A DNA stretch of 58,397 nt from Folioceros fuciformis (taxonomy: Eukaryota > Anthocerotophyta > Anthocerotopsida > Anthocerotales): the NCBI GenBank assembly GCA_049999805.1, contig JBNGIO010006294.1, positions 65,711-124,107 on the forward strand. The letters run 5' to 3'. A program made the position numbers and the translations under genes. Of this stretch, positions 33,378-44,139 are shown one piece after another. Position 1 is the stretch's first letter. Every line of letters starts with the position of its first letter. The notes under the pieces are model-generated. The model ran no database searches. It was not told the origin of the DNA and saw nothing but the letters and a program-made list of their open reading frames with translations.

Positions 33378-34979
33378 GTCGCAGCGGCTTCACCCGGGGG
33401 TAGCCGGGCTCCACGCGGCCATGAAGCTCTCTCCCCGAATTTCACCCACGGACGATGCTGGTACTACAACAGCACATTGCAATGCTCACCTCACCTCAGA
33501 GCTGAGCACGACCCACCTCACCTCCTCCTACTTACTGCCCACGACCCGCTTCTGCAATGCCGCAGACAACAACGTGAGAAAAGCTTCCACTCAACATTAC
33601 GCGTCCTTCCTCCACGCGACCCACTACACACCCACACGGACGCACCCGGGGGCGGAAGAAGAGGAAGACGCCAGAAATACCCAACCCAACAGAAACCAAC
33701 CAAGGCCGCATGTGGAATGCTCGTACGAATGAAGGAATCCGGCAAGAGCACTGAATTTGCTTGCCCCCTACAATCCCTCTTCACTCACAGAGAGGCAAAT
33801 CCCGGGGTGGCATTACCGTTCACCGCATTGACACCCGGGTGGGCGTTGGCGTTGACGTTAGCACTTCAGTCCAATCCCATCCACTCCAATCCGGTGCACG
33901 GTGACAACTCCTGCGCCCCCCCGGCGAGCGTCAGGGCGATCGAGCATGGGCGCAAATTTCACAGCAAGGAATCTGGAACTGGGACGACCCTCCCCAGCAA
34001 GCGGCAGCAGCAGGTTCAAAGCACAGGCAGAGTGAGGAGGGGTGGGGAAAGCCTCCGACGAGAAGACAGCCAGCGGCGAGAGCGGGACAAGAGCACCGGA
34101 CCGCGTGCAGCCGATCGTGACGAGTAGCGGAAACAACGCGGCAGAGACTGGCCCTGACTCTGGCCCTGCTCCTGCCCCTGCCCGCAGACGCAAATGCAGC
34201 TGGCTACTGGTCCAAAGGCTGGAAAGCGGAGGAGCGAGTCGGACACCAGCAAGGAGGAAGGGAGGAGAATGTTCAGTCTCACACCCGACCGGGGGCCCAC
34301 CACTGCCCAACATCCAGCCCCACCTCAGTCTCTCACTCTCCTTTTGCACTTGCCACTAAACCATTAAATGTGGACATTAATCTCCCACTCTGTGCCTGCT
34401 GCAGTGGCAGCCAGCCGGGCGGCCGGGCCTGGTCCCGAAGCAGGTGAAAATCGGAATCCCGTCCCCAAACCTTGCTCCATTACTCCACCCTCCTATCAAA
34501 CCGGCGGGGCGGGGAGGAGAGGGGAAGAGAGAGCCGGCGCGGCCCACATTCGGCCTCTCGCATGTCTGTACTTCCGCACTAAAACTCGTATCCCCTCTGT
34601 CGTTTGCACATATGGGGGAGCGAATAATGCACTGGCCTGCACTGCACTGCACAATATATGCAGGTACACGTTTCATTCTCATGTAATACCATGACATAAC
34701 ATGATTCTCAATTCACTACGTAATCACAGGCTTAGGCCTCTCTTGCACACATTCCAAACTTCACAGTGGATTGTTGGTTTTGCTTGTTCTGGTCCTTCAC
34801 AGTGGGTTGTTCCTTCTGGCTTCAGCATTCACGGTAGATGAGTTTTGCTATGATTGTTATGTGATAGTACGCGGGATTCAAAGTGAATTTAGGAGTTGAA
34901 ATCCGGAGATTTTACGGCATAGTTTAATGTACGCAAGTTAGTTTGTGATGCGGTAGCGTGTGGTGCCTGATGTGGTCGC

Positions 34980-35034
34980 GGGCGCCGGAGCCGGGGTCCG
35001 GGCCCCGGGCCAGGGTCCAGGGCCAGGGTCGCAG
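34980..35034 (+). other. G-run cluster with quadruplex potential
   Basis: Within 55 bases there are seven separate runs of three or more G with short loops of C, A and T. Such spacing is compatible with a G-quadruplex on the plus strand, 750 bp upstream of the next gene. Confidence 0.5.
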
Positions 35035-35215
35035 AAAGATATTGCGGAGTGAGTTTTTGAGAGCCGTTGGGCTACTTAGATCCGTTGCGCAATAATTCCG
35101 GGCCCTTTTGTTTATGTCTAAATTTCAGAGCCGGTCGGAGTCCCTGTTTTGACTGCTTTTTACCGTGTGCGACTTTGATTTACTGAGAGACGGCGGGTCA
35201 GCAGGGTAGAAAGTT

Positions 35216-35325
35216 GAAACGGACCCGGAAACGGACACGGACACGGACAGACAGCCATGATGCGCAAGCAAGGCAAGCTAAGGCAAGGCAAGGCAAAGCA
35301 AGGCGAGGAAAGGCGAAGCGGTTGA
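35216..35325 (+). repeat. short-unit repeats (cggaca and ggcaa types)
   Basis: Six-base words (cggacacgga) at 35220-35250 are followed by a pentamer-like array of aaggc/ggcaa words at 35265-35320. Simple-sequence DNA upstream of the zinc-ribbon gene. Confidence 0.8.
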
Positions 35326-35787
35326 AGTTGGAAGGAGGCAGGAAACGCTCGTGAGTGAGTGGGAAGGGGGACCTTTGGCCTCCCGCCACTCTGGGTGCCC
35401 GCCAGCCTCCTGCTTCTCCTAGTTGCCTCGTGCTCCTTGTGTCGACTTCTCTTCTCGCGCCTCCTGCTGCGGTGTGGCGCAGGAGGGGGAGACCGCGCTT
35501 TGTCTTCCACGGATTCCGACCAGCAGCTGGGCTTTGATTTGCAGACGCGGTAGTGGTATATGGAGACTGATCCCGGGTAAGGCCCTACTGGTGAAAGAGC
35601 AGTGAGCGGGCTGTCCTGTCCACGCCTTTCGGGGTGGAGACGGAGGGTGGAAGGCAAGGAAGGAAGGATCGGAGGTAGGTTTTAAGGGTTAAGGATATGT
35701 GGTGGAGGATTCAGGGGGTTGTGGTTTCGGAGCTGAGGTGGGCGATTGCTGATTTGGGTTTCACAGGGTTGGGTCTGTATCGGGCAC

Positions 35788-37059
35788 ATGGTGCGACGAG
35801 AGGAGGAGGACTTTGAGGTGGCGTGGGAGGTGAAGGACTGGTTCAAGCTATGGGTTAGCCAAGTACCGGTGGAGCGGCTGATCGTGGGGCCGTACGAGGA
35901 GTATGGGGATGACGCAGTTCCGTTGTGCAGTGAGTGTGAGGAAGTTTGTGAATGGGTGTACTTCTCCAGGTATGGGTCGAGCCAGATCACCTGCCAATTG
36001 GCATGGCAGGATGTGGTGCTGGGAATGTTAGCAGTTCGGGAGGGAGGATTTTTGTCAAGGTTGGTTTGGGGCTGCTGGCTGATTGTTTCATTTGATTCAG
36101 GATCTGCTGTTGTGAATTACAGGAACCAGGGTGTGATCGGGGAACGCATTGTGTGTGGGAAGTGCGTGGATCTAGTTCAGCGTCGGCCTGGCACTAGGCA
36201 GTGGAAGACGTTTGTCAGGGAAGGGCTGGAGCAGCACATGGAAAACTGTAGAAAGCTGTCGAACCAAGCTGGACAGCTTCTTGTAGGAGCTCCTGAACCT
36301 CGCCGCTTAGCTCCTTCCCAAGCTCCGCCTCCACATGGCCTCGAGCTTGCCCTAGTCCCCGTGCCTTCTCCTGCCCACCTTCCCCCTCAACGTCCTCTTC
36401 ACCTTGCTCTAGCGCCGCCCAAACTTCCTCTTGCCCAACAACCTCCGCCTCTTAACCTTGCTCTAGCGCCTGAACTTCCTCTTGCCCGACACCCTCCTCC
36501 TTTTCAGTTTTCTCTAGCGCCTGAACTTCTTCTTGCCCAACAACCTCCTCCTCTTCAGCTTGCTCTAGCGCCAGAAGTTCCTCCTGCCCAACAACCTCCT
36601 CCTCTTCAGCTTGCTCTAGCGCCTGAAGTTTCTCCTGCCCAACCTCCGGCAGTGCCAGGATTCCTCGAAGCTCCCCTTACTGCCCAACCCCGACTTGTTC
36701 TCCAACCAGGCCGAGGACCTACCAGAATGGACAACTCAGAACTCAAGCGGTACGAAGCAATGGAGGTCAGGAATCGAAGGTGGGCAGATCAGCTGCGGCC
36801 CATTATTTATGGCTACTTTGACGTGGGTCCTGACCGGGAATGCACAACACTCGACATTATGCTGCGCTACAGGGAGCTTCACAACCACGATGCTGATCCC
36901 ATCAATCTCCCTTCCTTGTATAAAATTCTCCCAAGGCTGGGCTTCGAGGTTGGGCCGGCTTCCAAATCACAACCTGGGAATCGGGCGTATCGAAAAGTTG
37001 GTGGTCTGGCACCGAAGTCTGTGTACGCGCTTCCCGAATCCGAACTCCTTGATATGTAG
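35788..37059 (+). CDS. unrecognised protein: two CxxC pairs, proline-rich repeat, C-terminal domain
   Basis: Read as exons 35788-35969 and 36123-37059, 372 residues, stop TAG 37057-37059. The 153-bp intervening segment is also open in frame, so it may be a retained intron; splicing (tccag|gtatgg to ttacag|GAAC) is preferred because it places CSEC and CGKC about 22 residues apart, a plausible zinc site, and removes an odd hydrophobic block. Next comes a region of four to five copies of a 17-residue unit (LALAPEVPPAQQPPPLQ). The C-terminal 110 residues (RNRRWADQLRPIIYGYFDVG, LPSLYKILPRLGFEVG, NRAYRKVGGL) look like a compact helical, possibly DNA-binding domain. I recognise no family. A good acceptor at 35766 suggests a 5' UTR intron. 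Confidence 0.55.
   Translation: MVRREEEDFEVAWEVKDWFKLWVSQVPVERLIVGPYEEYGDDAVPLCSECEEVCEWVYFSRYGSSQITCQLAWQDVVLGMLAVREGGFLSRLVWGCWLIVSFDSGSAVVNYRNQGVIGERIVCGKCVDLVQRRPGTRQWKTFVREGLEQHMENCRKLSNQAGQLLVGAPEPRRLAPSQAPPPHGLELALVPVPSPAHLPPQRPLHLALAPPKLPLAQQPPPLNLALAPELPLARHPPPFQFSLAPELLLAQQPPPLQLALAPEVPPAQQPPPLQLALAPEVSPAQPPAVPGFLEAPLTAQPRLVLQPGRGPTRMDNSELKRYEAMEVRNRRWADQLRPIIYGYFDVGPDRECTTLDIMLRYRELHNHDADPINLPSLYKILPRLGFEVGPASKSQPGNRAYRKVGGLAPKSVYALPESELLDM
36395..36650 (+). repeat. 51-bp in-frame coding repeat
   Basis: About five units of 51 bp (one is 54 bp) encode the 17-residue proline-rich repeat of the host CDS. The two right-hand units are nearly identical at DNA level, which suggests recent duplication. 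Confidence 0.85.
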
Positions 37060-37061
37060 AT

Positions 37062-37087
37062 CAGGGTTCTCCTACTGGAGAACCCTG
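37062..37087 (+). other. perfect hairpin immediately after the stop codon
   Basis: An 11-bp perfect stem (cagggttctcc pairing with ggagaaccctg) with a 4-base loop starts three bases after the TAG of the zinc-ribbon gene. In RNA it would be a stable 3' UTR hairpin. Confidence 0.8.
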
Positions 37088-37208
37088 GTCCGTTTCTGTG
37101 CTGGCCTATTGACAGCAATCTCTTCTCCCGGCATTTAGCGCACGAGAAAGATAATCCGCTTTTTCCATTTTCCTACGACCTTGGACTTTTGTACATAAAC
37201 CCTGAAGT

Positions 37209-37308
37209 NNNNNNNNNNNNNNNNNNNNNNNNNNNNNNNNNNNNNNNNNNNNNNNNNNNNNNNNNNNNNNNNNNNNNNNNNNNNNNNNNNNNNNNNNNNN
37301 NNNNNNNN
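37209..37308. other. assembly gap (100 N) at a minisatellite
   Basis: Exactly 100 N. The sequence to its right starts in the middle of a 33-bp tandem repeat, so the repeat probably caused the gap. Confidence 0.99.
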
Positions 37309-37390
37309 GGCTCGGAAGGCTCGTCGTTGTCTAGACACACGGGCTCGGAAGGCTCGTCGTTGTCTAGACACACGGGCTCGGAAGGCTTAG
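37309..37390 (+). repeat. 33-bp tandem repeat next to the gap
   Basis: Two full copies of a 33-bp unit (ggctcggaaggctcgtcgtt...) and a partial third run out of the gap. It could read as an 11-residue repeat (GSEGSSLSRHT), but no gene context supports coding. Confidence 0.9.
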
Positions 37391-37458
37391 GTGTTGTTCG
37401 GGCTTGTAAGAAGTAGGCGCTTTGATTCAATCTGCCAATACCTCACACTGCCTTCGCG

Positions 37459-38786
37459 ATGTTTAACGTTCTTGGAGGGATGAGCCCGCTACACATTTCA
37501 CGGTCATCAAGTATGCAAATGATGGATTTTAGTTTACCAGCAGACAGAACCATGGAATGCAGCCAAGACATTTTGGAGGTCCCTTGTACCATTCCAGCCC
37601 AACCAAGACATTTTAGAGGTCCCTTGTACCATTCCATCCCTAGCTTTCGAGGACTTCGCTCTTCTATGGAGGCTTCAAGGAAACGAGTTTTATGGAGTGA
37701 AGCTAAGATCTTGGTCCTCCAAGCTGAACGAAGGATGATCTACAACGATTGCTAGCAGGCAGCAATAAGGAGAAATACAAAGCATGAATTGAACAATGGG
37801 CTATCTTAACACAAAGCATGAACTGAACAATGGGCTAAGATAGCCAAAGCTATGTAGAAGAGGGATATTTAGCGCATAGCAAAGTAGTGTCAAGACAAAT
37901 GGAGTCTCTCCACGCAGATTGGAAGAAGATTTTTGACCACGAATGCCACATTAGTTCTAGAAAGAGTTTGTATTGCAACCTTTCCATCTAAGATAAGAGG
38001 GCCAAGAAGCGGCCAACAAATGTCTATACATCTGTCTACAATTCTAGTCTACAATTCTATGCTGTCATGGTTGTTGGAGGGAAGAGATGTTGATCTAGGG
38101 GATCTACTAATAGACTCCTCATTTCAACAAAGCTTTACCATGCCTACGCCTGGTGTTTCAATCTGTTAGTTTGTTAAATTTTAGGTTTGTTATTTTGTTA
38201 CGGTTTCATGTCTGAATGTAGGTTTTCATTTTCAAGTCTATTAGTTTGTTAACGTTTCAAGTCCATCATTTTGTTATGGTTCCATGTCTGTATTTAGGTT
38301 TCAATTTTCTTTTAGAACTACAATCTAAGCAATACTCTTTAAGTTGCTTGTTCTGATATTGTACGTGGTCGATGCACTCCTCCATAAGCAAGTCTTGGAG
38401 CCTTAAGTTAGGAGCAATGTAGAAGTAATTCTATCTCGACTTCAGCTTGTGAAGAAGCTATTTCGCCTTCCAAATCTCTAGGTATGTGGCGTAACAAGAA
38501 ACATCATTCCAGCGGGGCTACTCAAGGTATTCTATCACAACTAGAGAAAAATAACAAGATGCTTTTAGCTAGTTTTGCCAACGTTGAAAGAGGGATATTG
38601 TCAAGGCACTTTCAAACTTTAGCATTTGAGAAGTCCAAATTGAAGGTAGCTCAACAATTTGAGAGCCAAAAGATAGAAGTATCAAATCAATTGGGCTATG
38701 TGTACATAGACGCACTAGTTGGTATTGGTGATGGCATCAAGATGCTCAGACAAGCAATCTTACAACAACAGCAAATACAAAAATAG
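37459..38786 (+). pseudogene. decayed Myb/SANT-like accessory ORF of a PIF/Harbinger transposon
   Basis: Harbinger elements encode a transposase and a Myb/SANT-like DNA-binding partner. Here plus-strand fragments resemble the partner: a basic start of the SANT-like domain (RKRVLWSEAKILVLQAERR near 37670), then the segment AKIAKAM and QDKWSLS around 37850-37920 with two stops and a frameshift, then two further ORF pieces at 37933-38169 and 38484-38786. The last encodes a Gln-rich C-terminus with heptad-like spacing. A 40-bp direct duplication (37563 and 37603) and a 34-bp one (37777 and 37811) have broken the frame. It converges with the transposase remnant on the minus strand. Confidence 0.5.
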
Positions 38787-38896
38787 AATGTCCCTTGCCA
38801 TTCTTCTACTGTACAGTCCTTGTTATAGAGCTATGCACTTAAAAACATCTTTAGAACCTCAATTGTAGCTTGTCCCGATGGATCTCTAGGTCATCT

Positions 38897-39004
38897 CTCC
38901 ATGCTGGCTCCATGTTGTGGATGAGTGTAATTCTCCATGCTGGCTCCGTGTTGTGGATGAGTGTAATTCTCCATGCTGGCTCCATGTTGTGGATGAGTGT
39001 AATC
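38897..39004. repeat. 36-bp tandem repeat, three copies
   Basis: Copies start at 38897, 38933 and 38969 with one or two mismatches. On the minus strand they add three 12-residue repeats (YTHPQHGASMEN) to the transposase tail. Confidence 0.95.
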
Positions 39005-39378
39005 TTGAACAAAATACTCGTCTATCAAGTCTATGTTGTCAATTTTGATGTTGTGGAGTAGGCAACATGCATATGTTAACTCACCTAAATACTTTACATT
39101 ACATCGCCATGTTTTCCTGCCTAATATACCCCAACACCCTTTCAAGTCACCAAAGGCACACTCAATCACCATTTTGGTGAACGAGTATTGGAATGAAATT
39201 GGCATCAATTGGACAGAGGCTTGTTCCTACAATAGGCACAACCAACCATGGCATGAGTGTGTATCTTGCATCCCCTAGCATATATTCTCCTATCTCATAT
39301 CCTAGAATATCTTCTTTAGGCCCATTGAGGCGAGTCTCTACAACTATTTCTCGGTAAAAACCAGAATTGATCAGAATT

Positions 39379-39502
39379 GTACTATCATTGACCTTTCCCG
39401 ACCAACCAGTCACTACATAAGGAAGCGTTTGTCAAGCATTGTACTATCATTGACCTTTCCCGACCAACCAGTCACTACATCAAGGAAGCGTTTGTCAAGC
39501 CC
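39379..39502. repeat. 62-bp tandem duplication within the transposase
   Basis: Two copies of gtactatcattgacctttcc and following sequence start at 39379 and 39441. They are nearly identical apart from a short indel near the junction, so the duplication is younger than the element. Confidence 0.9.
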
Positions 39503-40209
39503 TACCACAGCTTGCATAGCCATAGTTAGGCCCTTATGGCCATACCAGATGAATTTTTCCTCCCCTGCAAGTGTTTCTATGAAGCAATGAGTTGCATCAA
39601 TGGCTCCTAAGCAATTAGGGAAGCCTTGTTGTTCTCAAAATCCTTGCTTTATGATCTCCTATTGGGTTGAGTTTGGCCATTGTAGATGGTGCCTACCACA
39701 CTTTAGAAGTGCCAAGATGAAATGCCAAGTACACTTGAATGCTGTGGGAGCCTCAATTCCAAATTGTTCACCCATAGTTTTAAATGAATCGCCGAAAGCA
39801 AGGCAACAAAGAGCAATTGCAACTTGCTCTCTGACGAGCATAATTCTTCCCACAATCTAAGAGAAACTTGGCAGTGGATTGCAAGTCATCATTCACTAGC
39901 CCACAAATGTACTCAAAAGTGGTAGGAGTAGTGTGGGCACAAGGTTTGGTGTACTAGATAAAGTAACAAGTACCATTATGCTATATGTGCGACACATGCC
40001 ACTCGAACCAAATATTGAAGAATAATTGGAAAAAAATTTTGAAGTTCTCGAGGCTAAGCCAACTGACACCTAAGGACTTCCAGCAAAATAGTCGGTACGC
40101 AGGGCGTGAAGGTGCAGACCATGCCCTGAGCTCATGAGCTAGGCAACGAGTCAGGGGACAACAAGCAGTTCGAGGGTGGATTTTTCTGGCAAGCAGAGTG
40201 AACCTAGGC

Positions 40210-40600
40210 ATGAGGGCTTCGTGCGGTTGTGATAAGGTAGCCATGAGCGTGACACCGCGATTGAAGGCTAGGCAAGCACACAATGTCACTGTGAGCATAT
40301 GAGCTGCAACGCCACCAGGTACAACAAACAAGCCAGGTTTTAAGGACCCTTTTTAGTGACCACATTGCCTAGGGGAACTACAGCGTTGTCGAGGTAGCCA
40401 TAAGGTCCCTACCATTACAGGCTAGGCAAACACATAGTGTCACCCTGAGCTCATAAGCTACAACTCCACCAAGGACAACAAACAAGCTAGGTTTTGAGAA
40501 CCTTTTTTGGTGACTAGATTGCACAAGGGGAATTATAGCGCTATCAAGATAGCCATGAGGTCCACATGATTACAGGTTGGGCAAGCACACCGTGAGCAAC
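40210..40600. repeat. 154-bp tandem repeat, about 2.5 copies
   Basis: The word ggctaggcaagcacac and its variants occur at 40266, 40420 and 40575, giving a period of 154-155 bp with moderate divergence. Satellite-like; no coding content. Confidence 0.8.
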
Positions 40601-40960
40601 ATATAGGCCTTGCTGAAGAGGACGGCCAGGCAAATTGCTACCAGCCTACGTCCAAGTAAGTCTTGGGCAATTTGACAAGAGCAAACAGATATGTCTGATG
40701 ACTCTTGTTTCTTTTGTGTTCTTGGTGCTCACTAGTTGCTACCACTGACCATTGGCTATGCATGTCGCAGCTTGGCACATGTCTCCAACTTCAGTACCCT
40801 GCAAGGTTGATGACTCCCTTCCCTCTAGAAACCTTCAATCTTGGTAAGACTTGGTGCTTAGTTCCTTGTTTCTTTTCTTTCCTCTAGGTTTTGGGGCTAG
40901 CACATCTCGTATGTTGCTCTGTTGTTGACCTTGCCCATTGCTAGCGCACTCAGGGTTTCA

Positions 40961-43946
40961 ATGGCTCCAAAGCCGACGTTCAAGGAGGCCCGAAACGTGA
41001 AGCGACAAGTCAAAGCTCAGCAACAACGGGTTTTGCTGATCAATGCCTTGTTGAAGGACACACCCACCTTCCGTGCTAGGCATTGGAACTGGCATGATGG
41101 AGCTCGAGAGTTTCGGAAGGAGGGACTGGATGTCCGCAATGAGAAGTACTTAATGGGCTTGAAGGAGAAGCTAGGAGGGGTAGAGGTGCTATGTGATGCA
41201 TTTGGCTTAGTGCACAACTAGAACATGGGTTTCAAGTGGCAAGTCACTGACACCTTGACACAGTAGGAATGGAAAAATGTAGATGACCTTGTTTACCTTG
41301 TGTATGGCAAGCACCCAAGCCGGTGCAATTCTCAGCGAGTGCCAAGCTCAATGGCACTAGGTATCCTCGTGGAGAAAAAAATGTTCAAGTGTGTAAGTTG
41401 GGCTAGCTTTGCAACGAAGACTGAGATGAAGAAGGAGGCTGAGGAGGCTAGGGAGACCAAGCCAGCAGCAGCTGTGGATGATATAGAAGAGCAGGTGAAG
41501 GTCAATGGCGATGACAAGTTGCAAGACCAAGTGCTTGAGGCTGGGTCGCTTTGGGGAAGGAACCCTCAACCAGCATTGGCCCTGTCAGATGATCGCAGAG
41601 CCGGAAGAGACTGTGCTCTCCAACCCCTTGCAAAAGTGGTGATGGCAGGGCTGTTTTTGTTGAGCATGATGATGGCCTCGATGACGTTGCAGACTTTGGT
41701 GGAGTTGACTCCACATCAAAGGCTAAGGACTAGGGAGATTGCCCAGCACCAACAGATACAAGCGAAGGCACTGTAGCGAAGGGTATGCTACCTTCATTTT
41801 CCTTGGGGTTTTAGTAGGGGTGTGGTTTGCAGAGCTTGTGTGGAATTCAGTGGCTGGCTGGCTGGCTTCAACAAGTGGGCTGTTGTAGATGCATTGGGCA
41901 ATCGTTTTTACCACAATAATCCAGGGTTTCGTCCCTAGTGTTTGCTGCCACTACGAAAGGGTGGTGAGCAAGAACCAGCAGGTCAGTTGTCCAGGAGCTG
42001 GATTCTGCAAGGTTGCATCAAGATGCGAGGGCTAGATGGACTAGAGCTGGCCACCTGAGTTGCTGGCTAAGTAGGGTTGTTTCTGTGATATTGCCGATTT
42101 CCTCTTCCAGCTGTCATGATACATAGGGTGCTTGCCTATTGTCCTGTAGGGTTATGTGGTTGTTGGAATTCATTGCCATAAGCCTAACAACTTCCCGGCT
42201 TTGCAGGCCATCCTTGGCTCACACTAGATGTTGCAACTAAAGTGAAGGGTGAGCTTGCCTTACTCCTTGCCCAAGCTGCGGAGGAGGAGGAGGCTCAAGT
42301 AGCCCAGGCATTTGAGGAGTAGAACAAGCTAATAGCAGCACGGTTGGCTGTGGTTGATTTTGTCATTGCCAGAGTGGTAGGAGAGCAGGCACTTGACCCT
42401 CAGGTTCGTATACATCATATGTTCATTACAGCAAAATGTAGTTGCAGAAGGTTCCAAACAACCTTGACAAACCTAGTAGCGCGGTGGTTTGATGCAGGCT
42501 GAGGACGCTACGGTGGCTCAAGTGGAACACCAAGTACAATGTGTAGCAGAAGCAGAAAGTGCCCTCTAAGCATTGCAAAAGAAACACGAAGAGTTGGGCC
42601 GCAGGTGCCTTGTGGTGCACGAGTACTCAGAAAAACTTTGTCGATTGTATGGCTTGACGTTGAAAAAGCAGCCCGTGCCACAATGGGTGCCCACGCCTTC
42701 TCATAGCAAGACCTATAAACCCTAAACCCAAATAACTATTTGCTCAGTCTGTGGGAGGTAACGCTGGATTTGGTGTTCCGCGCTCATGCTTGTTTTGTGC
42801 ATTTGCTCACTACTCACTTTGTCTTGTGATTGTAGGTGGTTTTCGTGCAACGACTTTGTTTTCCTTCCCTGTGGAATAGCTACCATGATGCCTGTCTGTA
42901 CCAAGCATTTCAACTTGCTGTGAGTTGTCCAAGGGTTGTTTGCAGGTTGCAAGTGCCCCCATAGTGGTTGAAAGCCAAAGGGTGGCCATTCATAAGTGTT
43001 GTACCGCAGCTAGAACATTGGCAACTAGACCAGGAGCTGGAGTGGATAGGGGAGTACCATTAGCTATTGCGGGACTTCAAACACTTGAAGGATTGCTTCA
43101 CGGGAGGGGCTATGTATTCAAGTGCCCAAAATCGAGCCCGTGCATGCCAGCCATCGAGGAAGTTGCTACGTGACTCTCTAGGTGAAAGACGTGTGTCGTG
43201 TGTCTATCGTTTATGAAACTTGAGGAGTTGTTGTCATATGCTCTAACTGGTGTGTCCTTGGCTCATGTGAAGGCCCATACAGTTGCCTTCCACTCTTGTC
43301 ACTGCCAAGGCACACTCTTGGACCAACCAATGTGGAGATCACTCCTCCAAGGACAGCCCTTACTCATCACGTTAAGCCACAAATGTTAAATTGCCGACAG
43401 ATGCAAAATTATGTGCTAAACACACCCGACATTGTTGTTTCGAGGACGGAACCAGTCCCTCTCAATCAGGACGATGTTCGCACAACAGGAAACAGTGTGA
43501 CCAGGTACTTAGCGTTGACCCCTAGCAGCGTGCATGTGCAAGCAGAGGTGGAAAAGGGAGCCCGAACTGTGCTAGAGACAATGTTGGACATGCCAACCGA
43601 GCTCCCTCCTATGGACGAGTGGCTGTTAAGGGCATTTCCCTCTCAAACATTGACTGATGCAAGTGCACGGGTCGTGGAGAAGGAGCCTGCTTTCAGGATG
43701 GCGGCACCAAATCCAAATGAGATTCAAGCTGCTGGTGCCAGGTTGGCCGTGGGCAACCCACAGATCTCGGAAGCGCCTGGTGTAGCAACTGACTCTATTG
43801 CCACTGTAGGCGACAATGACGTAGTGGCCCACTGCCAAAGATATGCCGTCTGATGGCAAAGTGGCAGTGGACGGTGATGTGGAATGGGGCGGCGTTGTGG
43901 CATTGGACGGTGATGTGGAATGGGGCGGCGTTGTGGCATTGGATGG
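40961..43946 (+). pseudogene. unrecognised degenerate ORF cluster, interrupted by a copia insertion (left part)
   Basis: A chain of plus-strand ORFs with scattered stops. It includes 40961-41221 (MAPKPTFKEARNVKRQVKAQ...), a Lys/Glu-rich piece 41300-41776, coiled-coil-like fragments at 42240-42720 (QAAEEEEAQVAQAFEE), and a 186-codon ORF at 43296-43853. The cluster ends in a 36-bp repeat (copies from 43873 and 43909) reading GDVEWGGVVALD. The frame continues on the far side of the 13.6-kb retrotransposon at 57532. No family is recognised; it may be a lineage-specific gene or itself a mobile element. Confidence 0.4.
43942..43946. repeat. target-site duplication, left copy (GATGG)
   Basis: The five bases directly left of the outer LTR match the five bases directly right of the other LTR (57527-57531), as integration of an LTR element produces. 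Confidence 0.9.
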
Positions 43947-44139
43947 TGTTTAGCTATCTAATGTACACAAAGTGCACATAGGTGCCTAGAATAAATTACA
44001 TTGATAAGAATACCAAGTGTCTTATATACAAAATTGTTCCAAGGGTCACGACCATTTACTTAATCTAAATATAAGTAACTAACAACTAACATTTGGTTCG
44101 TTTATAAGTAACAAACCCTAACGGGGTTCTACTTTAACA
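43947..44139 (-). repeat. 3' LTR of the outer copia element
   Basis: 193 bp, starts TGTTTAGCTA and ends CTTTAACA on the plus strand; the same length and ends as the partner LTR. Confidence 0.93.

Larger units (their letters stand above)
33378..35787. promoter_or_regulatory. 2.4-kb upstream region of two divergent genes
   Basis: Lies between the ABCG-B start and the start of the zinc-ribbon/proline-repeat gene. Plus-strand ORFs near 33480-34130 lack known domains. The right end probably contains a 5' UTR intron, as a good acceptor (tttcacag) precedes the ATG at 35788. Confidence 0.4.
38891..39860 (-). pseudogene. PIF/Harbinger DDE transposase remnant
   Basis: Minus-strand fragments follow the order of a DDE_Tnp_4/Harbinger transposase: VREQVAIALCCLAFG helix-turn region (39659-39853), GAIDATHC with the first catalytic Asp (about 39600), VTGWSGKVNDST, YMLGDARYTL, and the C-terminal VIECAFGDLKGCWG with the catalytic Glu, then CCLLHN. 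The ORF is broken: a 62-bp tandem duplication (units at 39379 and 39441) sits within the catalytic domain, and 62 is not a multiple of 3. At the C-terminus a 36-bp unit is repeated three times. Terminal inverted repeats were not identified. Confidence 0.75.

Noticed and set aside
33178-34127. Two overlapping plus-strand ORFs of 184 and 216 codons
   Set aside because: They begin in the antisense of ABCG-B exon 1 or in its promoter and have no recognisable domain.
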